Source: Cycas panzhihuaensis
Taxonomy: Eukaryota > Cycadophyta
Reading direction: 5' to 3'
Assembly (NCBI GenBank): GCA_023213395.1
Contig: CM041465.1
Location: 80,731,741-80,795,740, forward strand
DNA length: 64,000 nt
Shown: piece after piece, positions 47,125 through 58,340 of the stretch
Position numbering within the stretch: the first letter of the stretch is position 1
Layout: every line of letters begins with the position of its first letter
Notes under the pieces: model-generated
The model's database searches: none
What the model was told of the DNA's origin: nothing
Seen by the model: only the letters and a program-made list of their open reading frames with translations
Made by a program: the position numbers and the translations under genes

Positions 47125-47436
47125 TGAAAGAGGTTAATGTATCAAGGTCATTTGTGTAGATTAATTATGTGACCTTAGGATATATTATTAGCATTGGTCT
47201 CTTAATGAAATGTACTTTGTATGAATTTAGATGTAATTTCAGGTTCATGTCATTAGGCGGGAAAATCCTAACCCTAATGCTCACCCTCAATAATAAAAGG
47301 TGAAATCTCAAGGAGGGAGTCATTATTCATTCTCACCTCCAAGCTTGCTCTGATATCTTATTTCATCTTCTTTTTCATTCCCCATTACCATTGTGTGCAT
47401 GTGAGTGATTTATCTCCTAGATCCATGCTTCCTTCA
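47125..47436 (+). repeat. 5' LTR of the copia element
   Basis: Starts TGAAAGAGGTTAATG and ends CTTCCTTCA; matches 54462-54772. Confidence 0.93.
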
Positions 47437-47438
47437 TG

Positions 47439-47449
47439 TGGTATGAGAG
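47439..47449 (+). other. Primer binding site of the copia element
   Basis: tggtatgagag, two bases after the LTR; one change from the Met-tRNA site TGGTATCAGAG. Confidence 0.8.
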
Positions 47450-49429
47450 TTAGAAGTGGATATATTCACTCCATTCCACTTGCATGGAGTCATTTTGCCT
47501 CTCCTTCACCTTCAATGTTGAGTATTGAGAGTGTATTCATTTTTTTTAACATTTTGGAAGCATAAAATTATAGTATTTTACATGTTACTACTTTGTATAT
47601 GTGTGCAGAAATTCAGAGGTGAAGAATACAGGTTTTTGAATCCATTTAGCTGCCGAAACAGTCCCAGAAGTATTAAAAGCCTAAATTTTCATAAAAAAAT
47701 CAAACATCTTAGAATTTGATGAAATTTAGTATGTAAGGTTGCCTTCACTAGAGGATCATTTTTATCTTCTGGGGAAACTTCAGATTCAGCCTTCAATAGC
47801 AGTTTTTTACTATGACAAAAGGGGTAAATTTTGTGGATAAGTGATTTAAAGCACTTTTCCTAATGAAATCCTTCAATTATAAGCTGAAGATCTAAAAGTT
47901 TTATTAAGGGATTTGGTATATTTATGTCTTAAGATTAGTTTAAGATAAATTTCATCTAATGGTTAGTGAGATCTATGCAGTTTTCTCACGGTTGCTGATT
48001 TTGCCTACTCAACCCCACAAAGGACCTTACAAGGGCATTTTAGGCAAGTGTTTGGCAGATTCTGTAGATGGTACAGAAGGAAAAGTTAATGTACATATCA
48101 AAACCTAACTTTTGACATATTAAAGTCTAGATTCTGAGACAATTGATCTGGCATGATTTTACTTTGGTGTTTTTCTGCGTAAAGCGTTTTGTGCCTTTTC
48201 TGAAATCTGACTTTACAACTCTATCAGAAATGACATTCTGAACACTCTTTCCTTCTGTCATAAATTCAGATTTTATCATTTAGGCCTTCATATTTGTAAT
48301 TTCTAAAAAAATACCCATTTATCATTATTTGTAAATTTTGTGAAAAAATCACAAAATATGGCAAAATAGCATGCATATAGATTTAGAAAAATCATTATTT
48401 CAGCGGCAAGTTGATCCATTTTTTAGCCCATTGTGGATTTTATATCAAAACTTCCAAAATCATATTTAGAAACATTGTATTAAAGCAAGAGAAACTTTGG
48501 ATTGGAAGCAACATCCGGTTCCCCTTCTAAATCCAGCATGCTTTTCTATTTGCACACATAGCATAAAGCATCACAAAAGCAGAAACAATAATAAAGCATC
48601 AAAAACGTAGCAACAACAATAAAGCATCACAAAAGCAGCAATAATAATAAAGCAAGCATAAAAAATAAGTAAGCATATTTGGCAAGTTTCTATTTCAGTT
48701 TTTAGTTATACGGAAATATCTTACACTATTCCTAAAAGGAATCTCATCCATACGATCTATACCACTAGTTATTGACCTATGCACACACTCACCTTGGTTG
48801 AAATAGACCAAGGTTGGCCAAAGTCCAGGCCCTAAGGGAGGTGTGAGTTTCATACTAGGTCTGGTCTTAACCGGAATAGTGGTGGAGGGATAGGTTAGCC
48901 ATACCTACGGCCTCCAATCAGGGATAATCCTGATAACTACCCAGAAAAACTGAAAACCTTAATGCAATATTAAAATTAACCCAATCCAATATCCATCATA
49001 GCCATGGGATACGCAGTACCCTTTGACTCTTCAGAGGAGATATATAGCTGCTCATTGGTGAATTGGGTGAGGACTAGGAGTACCTAGGCTCCACTGTGAC
49101 TTGGATTTCATCAGTAAGCGTAGGTGCGGGTATCGCGGGTGAAGGCCCTAATCGTATACTAAAAGCCTTAGGCATCGAAACCTCACCTACATTTGGACAT
49201 AAGTGAGAGGTTAGTGGCATGACACATCACCACTCTTTGCCAGCTCTACATTAGGCCTCATTCTTGCATCATTACTTATATTCATTTTTTTTAATTATTG
49301 AAAAATAGTTAATCATTGCTTGCTTCTCATCATAACAATCATTTCTACATCCCTGCTACGCTAAGTGTACTAGCCACACGTGTTAGTGGTACATATTTCT
49401 ATCATCTCTTCTACTTCTTCATCATTACC
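47450..49429 (+). other. Long untranslated leader of the copia element
   Basis: About 2 kb with no coding frame of note. 48555-48660 has short repeats of the pattern aataaagcatcacaaaagcag. Near 48780-49250 is a less AT-rich stretch with several short inverted segments (ccttggtt/aaccaagg type), possibly packaging or other RNA structure. Confidence 0.5.
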
Positions 49430-50645
49430 ATGTCATCTCAACTCAAGCAAAATGTTAACTACATATTGGAAGGTAAAGAAAATTGGGATATATGGTATAT
49501 TGGAATTAAAAATGCTACAAAATATGAAGGCCTTTGGAGAGCCCACTTGCAGCCTACACCCAGTACACCAGCAATGGCTACAATAGCTGCTTCGAGTGGA
49601 TCCACCTTAATGACTCCTCTGAATCGCAACTAAACTACAATGGGAGATAGATGATAAAAAGATTCGTGTAGGAAGTTTGTTGGTCATTGATCACTCCTTA
49701 CACAACTTGATAAATGAAGAGGAACATCATACATCTTGGAAGGTCTTAGAAGTTCTTAAAAAGAATTTCGATACAAAGTCAGATTTAGAATGTGTTCATC
49801 TTGTTTTAAAAATGAACAAATTAAAAATGCAGAAGGGACGAGCTCATGAGACAATAAATCTCCTTCGACCAATCAAACAAGCAATTGACAAAGACTTTAA
49901 GACCCAATGCATCACTTGGGCATTTTTGATCTAGTCATGTTTACATGTCCCTGATTATAAAAACTTGCTTGGAAGTCTTCAATCTAGTGGAATATTGAAG
50001 ACACTCAACTTCAAAGCACTTGCTGAGAAGTTCATAGAATTTGACAAGACCTTTTACACAAACTTGGTAGCCTCTGACTCTCTTCTAGATGCAGCCTTTG
50101 AGGTAGAAGAAGAAGTATACTACACAAAAAAATCAAGGTCCCTCTCATGGCAGAGGAAATAACCAAGCAAGAGGAAGAGGAAGAAATATGGGAAATCATC
50201 CACAAGGTCAATCAAGCCCTCAATCACAATCTCGACAGTTTCAAGGCCAAGGGCCACCTCAACAAAGAGCAAGACAGGCAGTCCAAACCAGTACTTCTTT
50301 AGGGACTGGTAATCAAACCATTATGTGTGATCAGTGTAACTGTAAAGGATACTTAGCAAAAGATTGCAGAACTGCCACTTATAAGTTGGCGAAGTTCCAA
50401 CCAAAACATGGAGCTCACAATGTTGAAGAAACTTGTAAAGAATCCTTTAGTGGTACAAGTTTTGTACAAGCACACATTCAAAGAATTGAGGGATCTTCAG
50501 CATCAAATGTCATTGACCAACCAAAGAGATACTTTGAAGCTCGGTGTGGATATATCACTTGTGAATTCCCTTCACCAATGCCAAGCCCTATTGGAATTGC
50601 CAATAGTGTGGTTTCAATCGATGGACAGTGGATCATGGACACATG
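49430..50645 (+). pseudogene. Copia gag and protease start
   Basis: Starts MSSQLKQNVNYILEGKENW, typical of copia gags. A UBN2-like capsid stretch follows with frame breaks (49677-50162), then a basic Gln-rich stretch and the zinc knuckle CDQCNCKGYLAKDC, in which the His of the CCHC pattern is Tyr. The protease begins near 50610; its active-site block reads WIMDT followed by a TGA where Gly is normal. Gag would form the particle; this copy cannot make an intact product. Confidence 0.8.
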
Positions 50646-51990
50646 AGTAACTCAACATATGACATGCAATCGTAGTCTATATCAAACATTTGACTCAAAT
50701 GTTCATGGAGTTGTTCACATGGCTGATAAATCACAATAACCTATTGAAGGAATTGGCAACATTCACATGAAACTCCCAGGCTTAGAAGATTTTATATTGC
50801 TTGATGTCTTATACATACCCAATCTCAAACAAAACCTACTTTCTTTATCCACACTTGTTTCTCATAGATTTGATTTGAGTGTAACCACAAATGACCAGAC
50901 TCTTAAGGTCATTCACCCTCCAACTAATCAGGTGGTTTTGACAAGACATCTCTTTGGCAAACTCTTTCGACTGAATGGCTCTCCATCTTTTAAAGCCCAT
51001 TGTGCCCAAAGCCATTGTGCCGATGAAGAATTTGCATTTAATTCCATCTTGACCCATTCAATGTTATCACCAGAAACTCTTTAGCATGCTCGTATGGGCC
51101 ATGTTCACATTGATAGACTTAGAGATATTTCTAATACTCTTCCAAACCTTCTAAAGTTTTCCTCTAAGCCCTTTAAATGTGAAGCTTGTATCATTGTCAA
51201 ATCTCATCGACAACCCTTTCCCAAAAGTCAGTAGAAATTGAGCCATCCATTACAATTGGTACGCTCTGATTTGTGCGAGCTAATGCCCATTCCTTCACTA
51301 AAGGGTAAGCTATATTACATCTCTTTCATTGATGATTTTACTAGAAACGTATGGGTAACTTTTCTACATAAGAAAGATGAAGCATTCTATATATTTAAGG
51401 AATTCAAAGCCCTCATTGAAAAAGAGTCATGTTATCAACTCAAATGTCTTTGAACTGATAATGGTGGCGAATATACCTCACATGAGTTTGAAAGCTACCT
51501 TCGAGACAATGGCATCAAGCATCAAACAACAGTAGCAGGTACCCCACAGCAAAATGGAGTTGTCGAGCGCATAAACAAGACAAACATAAACATGGCTCGT
51601 GCTATGTTAATATATAAAAATGTACCTACATATCTATGGGCTAAAGCAATCTGGACAGATGTTTATTGTATCAATGCTGTTAGCCCATCAAAGGAAGTAG
51701 AATCACCTAATAAAAAATGGTAAGGACAAGCCCCCATTGTTCACTACTTTAGAATTTTTGGCTCTACATACTATGCCTATATTCTGGATGCAGATTGAAA
51801 TAAACTCCAGCTAAGGGAACTTAAAGGCATCTTTGTTGGATACCTTATGGATAAGAAAGAGTATAAGGTATTCATACCTTCATAATGAAAAATCATCGTT
51901 ACCAGAGATGTCGGTTTTGCAGAGACAAAGGATCAATTACTTAAATTAGACTCCATAGTACCCTCATTGTTTCTGATAATGTTATCAAGT
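50646..51990 (+). pseudogene. Copia protease end, GAG-pre-integrase and integrase
   Basis: The protease tail has DVLYIPNLKQNLLS. A pre-integrase zinc region follows with HARMGHVHIDRL, CEAC and KSHRQPFPKS. The integrase core has the first Asp in LVRSDLCE, the second in TDNGGEYTSHEF and the Glu in QQNGVVERINKT. FRIFGSTYYAYI and KGIFVGYL complete the domain. Stops occur at several positions (for example 51229, 51451, 51721). Confidence 0.85.
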
Positions 51991-52011
51991 ATGATAATTA
52001 GATTCTAAAAT

Positions 52012-53100
52012 TTGGGGGAGGGGGATAGATATAAATTACTCCAAATGTTAGAAGCTGACAATAAAGCCTTGGAGGATACAAGTTGTGACTCTGAACCAAT
52101 GAGTGCACATCCAGCACCATATTTTGAAGATAGCAGAGTTGACAAAGGCAAAGCCATTATAGAAGAACCATCCTCTCCACCTTCAATTGACAAAGGTAAA
52201 ACAGTGGTAGAAGGACCATCTTCCTCAGGTACATCAACATCCTCCTCACAAAATAATCATTTTAATGAACATGATAAGAACCAAGAAATTGGGGAAATGA
52301 GGACATCATTCCCAACTCAAGGATCTCAAGAAGCCTGTCAGCTCAATAAGGACATACAACCAGATGAGGTGGGCAAAACTGGCACTTAAAGTGCCCATAG
52401 AGCAAGGATACATTAATCATTATATACTGAGCTTGAACCAGCAGAATTGCACCTTACTCTTAATGAAGAGCCCTTAACATACTAAGAAGTTGTAAAGCAT
52501 ATAGCTTGGAGAAATGCCATGAACGAAGAGTACCAATCTCTTATCAAGAACGGTACATGGGAGCTCATTGATCTACCACTTGGTAGAAAGGTAGTTCAAA
52601 ATAAATGGGTGTTCAAAAACAAATATAGATCAGACGACACTCTTGAAAAACACAAGGCAAGGTTGGTAGCTAAAGGAATTACACAAAGGAAAGGCATTGA
52701 CTACACTGAAGTCTTTGCACCTACAACCAAGTGGCCTACAATTAGAACTCTTGTGGCCTTGGTTGCTCAACAGGGTTGGAAAATCCACCAACTCGATATT
52801 AAGATCACATTTCTCAATGAAGATCTTGAAGAAGAAATTTATATGGCTCAGTTAGAAGGATATGAGATTGAAGGTCAAGAGCATAAGGTTTGCAAGCTCA
52901 GAAAGCCCTTGTATGGCCTTAAACAAGCCCCTCGCGCTTGGTTTTCCAAGTTGTCTAAAAGGATGAGACAACTTGGATACGAGGTTTATGACTATCAAGA
53001 TATTAATGCAATGTTGTTCATCAAGCACCATAAGGATAAAGTCACTTATCTCATAATCTTTGTGGATGACATGCTAGTAACGGGTAATAGTGAGCAGTGA
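52012..53100 (+). pseudogene. Copia linker and reverse transcriptase, first part
   Basis: 52012-52389 is an acidic, Ser-rich linker with a duplicated DKGK motif (VDKGKAIIEEPSS and IDKGKTVVEGPSS). RT starts with MNEEYQSLIKNGTWELI, then NKWVFKNKY, ARLVAKG, YTEVFAPT. The first catalytic Asp is in HQLDIKITFLN, and the catalytic box is FVDDMLVTGNS. KPLYGLKQAPRAW is typical. A stop at 53098 and a frame change separate it from the next part. Confidence 0.88.
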
Positions 53101-53984
53101 TAAGCCAGCTGAAAAAGGACCTTGGCAAAACGTTCGAATTATCTGACCTTGGTTTGATGAAATATTACCTGGGAATTGAAGTAATACAAAAGAATGGAAA
53201 AATTTTCCTCTCCCAAGAAAAATACATCAATGATCTTCTAACCAAGTTTCAGTTAGAAGATGCTCAACCAGTGATGTTACCTATGGATCCTAACACCAAA
53301 CTCTCAGCTGAAGGTGACACAAGGGAGGCAGATGTAACACTCTATAGGAAACTTGTAGGTAGTCTCATCTACACTACTAATACAAGGCCAGATATTATAC
53401 ACTCTTTTGGTATTCTTATTCATTACATGACAAATCCTAAGTAGAATCATTGGCGAACCTTGTGCAAGTGTTGAGATATACCTTAAGACGACCAACAAAT
53501 ATGGTCTGTTGTATGAACCTAATTCAAACTTCAAGCTTTCTGCATACACAGACTCAGACTTTGTAGGAGATAAAGATACAGGAAGATCGACATCTGGGTA
53601 TGTAACGTTTCTTAGAACAACACTAATATCATACAGATCTAAACGGCAGAAGATAGTTATAGATTCAATTGCCGAAGCTAAGTACATTGCTACTTTTGAG
53701 ACTAGTAAAGAGGTGATATGGCTGAGAAAATTATTAGAAACATTGAATATCACCCAAATAAGTCTTACGAGTCTTTATGTGGATAATCAATCAGCAATCT
53801 GCATGGCAAAAAATCCTGTATTTCATGATCGTACCAAACACATAAGTACGAAAGTCCACAGGATTAGGGAACTAGTTCATGACAGCATAATTCAATTAGA
53901 TTACTGTCCTACAACAGATCAAGTGGCCGATATCTTCACCAAACTGCTACAAAGGGTGAAGTTTGAACAATTCCGAAGGTAGCT
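53097..53984 (+). pseudogene. Copia reverse transcriptase end and RNase H
   Basis: ELSDLGLMKYYLGIEV and LSQEKYINDLL are the RT C-terminal signature; YRKLVGSLIYTTNTRPDI follows. RNase H has AYTDSDFVGDKDTGRSTSG, SIAEAKYIA, YVDNQSAICMAKNPVFHDR and DQVADIFTK. RNase H degrades the RNA strand during cDNA synthesis. A stop near 53444 and a frame change split the region. Confidence 0.88.
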
Positions 53985-54037
53985 CAGCCTTAGGGCCTCC
54001 ATCTTCGATTGATCAAAGAAGATGGCAACAGGATCAT

Positions 54038-54150
54038 CATACTCTATTCTTTTTGTGAAAACCCCTTGTGGGCACAGAAGAATAAGAGTAAGTCTCTACT
54101 ATATCCTCTTTGTAAAAACCCTATGTGGGCACGGAAGGATAAGGGTTATA
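54038..54150. repeat. Two imperfect tandem copies, about 57 bp, 3' of copia pol
   Basis: Direct copies share ctttttgtgaaaaccc, tgtgggcacagaag and ataagag blocks. They lie in the noncoding stretch between RNase H and the PPT. Confidence 0.7.
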
Positions 54151-54450
54151 CTTCTTTTAGAAAATCAGAACCTATGAAAACCCAAAAGGACATAGGGGAT
54201 GACCAAACAGTATATGGAGACTTAGCAGATTAAGCTGCACATTTAAGCTACTTGGCTATCAAGCTACATCAAAGAGCCACCTTAGCCATTTTGATTTATA
54301 AAAGGGGCTATAGATCTTAGAAAGTTCGTGGATTTTTATTCCCCATGAGGGTTTTCACACAAAAAAAAGTCATTTAGAATTTCAATGTAATAATGAGGCT
54401 CAAATGAAGACCTCATAGAATAGATTTTCTAAAAATGACCTTCCACCATT

Positions 54451-54461
54451 AAGGGGGGGAT
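54451..54461 (+). other. Polypurine tract of the copia element
   Basis: aagggggggat directly before the 3' LTR. The same G-run is the expected start site for plus-strand cDNA. Confidence 0.8.
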
Positions 54462-54772
54462 TAAAAGAGGTTAATGTATCAAGGTCATTTGTGTAGATTA
54501 ATTATATGACCTTAGGATATATTATTAGCATTAGTCTCTTAATGAAATGTACTTTATGTATATTTAGATATAATTTCGGGTTCATGTCATTAGGCGGGAA
54601 AATCCTAACCCTAATGCTTACCCTCAATAATAAAAGATGAAATCTCAAGAAGGGAGTCATTATTCATTCTCACCTCCAAACCTGCTCTCATATCTTGTTT
54701 CATCTTCTTTTTATTCCCCATTGCCATTGTGTGCATGTGAGTGATTTATCTCCTAGATCCATCCTTCCTTCA
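54462..54772 (+). repeat. 3' LTR of the copia element
   Basis: Begins TAAAAGAGG, with the first G of TG changed, and ends CTTCCTTCA. Confidence 0.92.
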
Positions 54773-54777
54773 AATGT
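54773..54777. repeat. Target site duplication of the copia element, right copy
   Basis: aatgt, identical to 47120-47124. Confidence 0.85.
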
Positions 54778-56163
54778 CTCCCGGATTACTGCCTCTATCA
54801 ATCTCCTCGTCTCCGCTGCTCCTGCCAAGTTAAATATACCACGTGTTAGTCTATGCATTAGTGTATCAAATCATTAAAAGCAAATCAAAACAAGCTATCT
54901 AAATACCTAGTGGTTGAAAGATGATAGGAAAAGGTAGTGGCTCACCTCTTAGGACAACCATCTCCTCAACTCAGATGACCACCTCCTCCTCAAGACCTCC
55001 CTCAGCTGTTGGTACCTCCTCCTCCCTAGGTACCACCTTGCCTATTGCCTGGCCTGCCAGGGCATCTCCTCCTCCCTCTGCTACTACCACTGCTTGAGCT
55101 CTACCTACCACCCTTAGTCTTCGAACTAGTGTGTAGGGTGGTCTACCTCCTCCTACACGTCCTGAGGGATCTGCCTCTCCCCCTACAGCTCCTGAAGGCC
55201 CTGCCTCACCTCCTGCAATCCCTAATGGACTTGCCTCACCACCTGCTTCTCCCGATGGGCCTAGCCCATCGCATCCATCACCTCCATCATCATCATCTCC
55301 ATCTCTAGGACCACCTTCCGTTCCTCTTGCCTCATTGTCACTATCCTACCTCACTCCTCTGTATGGGTCTGTCGTGTAGTCTGCCAAAGTAAGGAGGTTT
55401 AACGACGTCTTCTCCACCGACTACCTGATGTATGCCTAGTCCTTGGTCCCTCTAAACTGAGTTTACTACTTGTGCACCATAGGAGCTCACGTTGAGATGG
55501 GGTGTGGTCCTCTTGGTGGTGCTGCCACCCTAAAATGATAAAAAAATTTAGCACTGTAGCAGCATATAATAGGAGAATCCTCCTCTCCATGTGACCCTGA
55601 TGGCATTTAACTAGGCGATCACGTTCGCCACTATTAGAGCAGCCCAATCTAGTCTCTCTCCAGCCTCGCACCTCGGCCAGTCTCTATCCACAGCCGGTAT
55701 GTCTGTAGTTCTATTTCTGGGAAACCCAGAATATAATGCTCAATGTGATCAACTTCCTCACTTGGAGAATCTGCAACATAACCATAGTCTCGACTAATAC
55801 CCCTTGTCGATCTTACCTATCTTGGCCAATGAAGAACATGGATGCCTTTCTGTGTACAGCATCATTTCTAAGTAATGTCCCTAGCGATGTTGGCGCTCCC
55901 CCTGCTAGTATGCCCAGGATCCTCCAAATATCTTGTAATGTGATGGTAGCATCTCCCACTTAGGAAAGGTGGAAGACATGCTGCCTGCAGTCCCAATGGG
56001 AGACTATGTCTACTAGGAGGTACTGATCCGATACGTACTATGGCATCCTAATAATCCTTAGCAGTCCACATTATCCCAGTGTCTGTCTATCTCCCTGTGT
56101 CATCATCTTAATGAAGCTCATCATCATAATCCCTATATCCTTATGGTTGTCTACCATGATAAC
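54773..56163 (-). pseudogene. PMD gene of region B, 5' and central coding parts
   Basis: Minus strand. An exon starts after an acceptor (gcatgcag) at about 56163 with MVDNHKDIG, then the PMD-like domain: DQYLLVDIVSHWD, VGDATITLQDIWRIL, which is closer to canonical plant mobile domains than the T1 copy. A frameshift near 55660 follows, then an acidic stretch and four 10-residue repeats (GGEAGPSGAV type, about 55140-55260). A probable intron lies between a donor ctaggtattt near 54910 and an acceptor ttggcag at 54822-54828; the last exon begins at 54821. Stops and frameshifts make it a pseudogene. Conserved order with 8572-10482 across strongly diverged copies argues that this was a real protein gene of the element family. 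Confidence 0.66.
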
Positions 56164-56848
56164 TGCATGCAAAAACACCCAACAACTAATAAGAACACTA
56201 TGTACTCTGCCTGCCTGCCCTCAAGTTGCCTCTCCCCCTCTATGGGCTGACTTTGGCACCTTTCTGGGCCCCTTTTCTTCTTTTTTCTACTTAATGTCCT
56301 TTACCCCGTGTCAAACTCTACGGTACTGTAGAGTTTGATATGGGCCTCGTTGAGATTTTAGGATTCTCTCAGTGGGCCCGCAATAAACTATGCGACACCG
56401 CAAATTTTGCCACAGGACCATCCATACGCCCCATAAAAGTATGGGGAAAAAGCCAGAAAAACCAAAATTTTTTACCTTAGTGGATCACAATCAATCCTAT
56501 TGGGACCAGAGCTACCTAATACCCTAGTCCTCCACCTCTCTAGGCCCAAATTTGGCTCTAGAGTGTCCTAATTTTCCCTTAAGGGACCAAAACTACTATA
56601 AAAAAACATAAAAACACATTAAATTAAATGGATGAAATGGAATAGGTAGGGGGTGATCCACTCACTGGATCTGGCCTGGCTACCACCATCTCATCATCCT
56701 GCTCTCGTCAGTTGTCTCCTCGCCTCAATTTGGTGGTCTGATCTCCCTCTATGTGCCTTTGAAGTTGGGCGATACTCTGCGGCATAAGGGAAATCGCTCC
56801 AGATCGATCGTGAGCCCGTGAAAATGAATTCTATTTTTGCCAAGTTTC

Positions 56849-56858
56849 CCTTATATAG
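56849..56858 (-). promoter_or_regulatory. TATA box of the PMD gene in region B
   Basis: ctatataagg on the minus strand, identical to 7891-7900 and embedded in a conserved stretch (gaattcattttcac follows in both). Confidence 0.55.
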
Positions 56859-57307
56859 GCGGGGGCCCCGACGGACACTTCCTCCTTTTCTTCCACCGTG
56901 ATAGCCCCTATGACTGCCTCTTTTTCCATATCACTTTTTGCCTTCTGGGTCCATCCCTCGTTTCACTTTTATGGCCTCCATTTTTTGCCTCGTTGGCACA
57001 TTTATGATGACCCCTTCAATCTCCAACAGACCCATTCTATCTTAATTTTTGTACCATCCCGAAACATGCCCGTGTTTATACTCTTTTGGCTTATTTTGCC
57101 ACCCCGAGTCCATTTTTGCTACCCATTCGAGCCTTTAGGGCTCCCAAAGGAAGCGCTTCCCTCATCCTGGACCTCACGGAGGCCCTTTTAGCGACCTTTA
57201 AGACCATGAAGGGGTCCTTTTTGTCGCAATTTCCTTCCTGTCCATTGGGTCGGTCCCCTCGTCCCTGAGTAACCTCCCTCTAGGGCTTTCCTATCCTTCA
57301 CGGTCCC

Positions 57308-57316
57308 TATTTATAG
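57308..57316 (+). promoter_or_regulatory. TATA-like box before the extra RNase H
   Basis: tatttatag, about 90 bp upstream of the RNase H frame and divergent from the PMD promoter, about 450 bp away. The corresponding DNA is deleted in T1, so conservation cannot be tested here. Confidence 0.3.
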
Positions 57317-57403
57317 CCTTCTGAGTACTTCGCAGCCTCGACGCTACCTCTCACACCCTTCTTTGCTTGTCAACCCTACCGTCACTCCTCTTTTCATCTG
57401 TGT

Positions 57404-57850
57404 CACCGAGATCCTTATTTCCATCCTATGGCATTGCTCATCTTCACTAATGGTGGAATTCGTGGCAACCCAAGCCCTTCTGCCATTGCATGGATCCTCT
57501 ATGACCTCTCTAGATATGATTAAATACGTTCCAGGGTACTCCTCTCCGAATCCACCAATAATGAAGCTAAGTACGCAGCCATTATTGAAGCTCTTACCAA
57601 TGTGCTTCACTTTCATCATGGACCCATCATCCTTCTTTGTGACTCTTAGGTCATGGTGTCTAATCTCACCTAGGTCTATCGGGTGTATTGCACATGCCTG
57701 AGAGCCCTCGCCTTGACTTCTAGGTCCCTTTTGTCTTGTTTCTCTTACGATGATATTTAACATATCCCTCAAGATCGCAACGCTAAGGCAGACGACCTCG
57801 TCTGCCTCATCCTCAAGTGTCACCTCCCTCTCCTTGATGATCCCCCTTGA
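57404..57850 (+). pseudogene. Archaeal-type RNase H of region B
   Basis: 149 codons in one frame with four internal stops. Blocks are LLIFTNGGIRGNPSPSAIAW, where the first catalytic Asp is Asn; NNEAKYAAIIEAL with the Glu; IILLCDS with the second Asp; then HIPQDRNAKADDLV with the last Asp. This pattern is the archaeal/plant type RNase H rather than the gypsy pol type. Extra RNase H domains of this class are known from Tat-lineage plant retrotransposons. Here it lies after the divergent PMD gene and about 490 bp before LTR_C, not fused to pol. The Asn and the stops make this copy inactive. Confidence 0.82.
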
Positions 57851-58340
57851 GAAACTTGTCTGATCGCCTAGCCACCTAGGTTCCAGGTCATCCCATTCTC
57901 CCATCTTGTGATTTGTTTGCACCTCCGAAAACTAGTTGTTAATGAGCATAAACTATGGTGACCATCAAGTTTATTCACTACACCCTACCATTTACACTAC
58001 TCCCGGTACAGAGTCCTTATTATTCTAGCTCTTCTATGTACATAACATCTCATTCATATCATCTATTTGATTGTGTTTATGATTATCACCACTTTTTATT
58101 TTGCACTCATATGATGCGGACATCCCCCTATCTGTTTTCTCTACCCATTGACTTTAGGGCAATGCATAAACAACTCCTATGTTATCTCTCCCTCGTCTCC
58201 CTATCCACGTCTCCCGCCATGACAGTCATCATCACCCTTGGTTTGTACCATTGTTATATTTGTAGTATATGTGTATTGCTAACATTCTATTGCCAACATT
58301 CGCCATCACAGTATGCTTCCAAGTGGCAAGACTCTGCTAC
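57851..58340 (+). other. Noncoding DNA between the extra RNase H and LTR_C
   Basis: No frame seen. The last bases before the LTR, aagtggcaagactctgctac, take the place of a PPT but are only weakly purine-rich, as are the T1 bases at 6911-6930. Confidence 0.5.

Larger units (their letters stand above)
47125..54772 (+). mobile_element. Full-length Ty1/copia retrotransposon
   Basis: 7648 bp on the plus strand with LTRs of 312 bp (47125-47436) and 311 bp (54462-54772), a 5-bp duplication aatgt, a Met-type PBS, gag, protease, integrase, RT and RNase H in copia order, and a G-rich PPT. A leader of about 2 kb separates the PBS from gag. All major frames are interrupted by stops. The LTRs differ at about 19 of 312 positions by hand count, similar to N and lower than the T1 LTRs. 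It lies inside the opposite-strand gene of region B. Confidence 0.95.
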
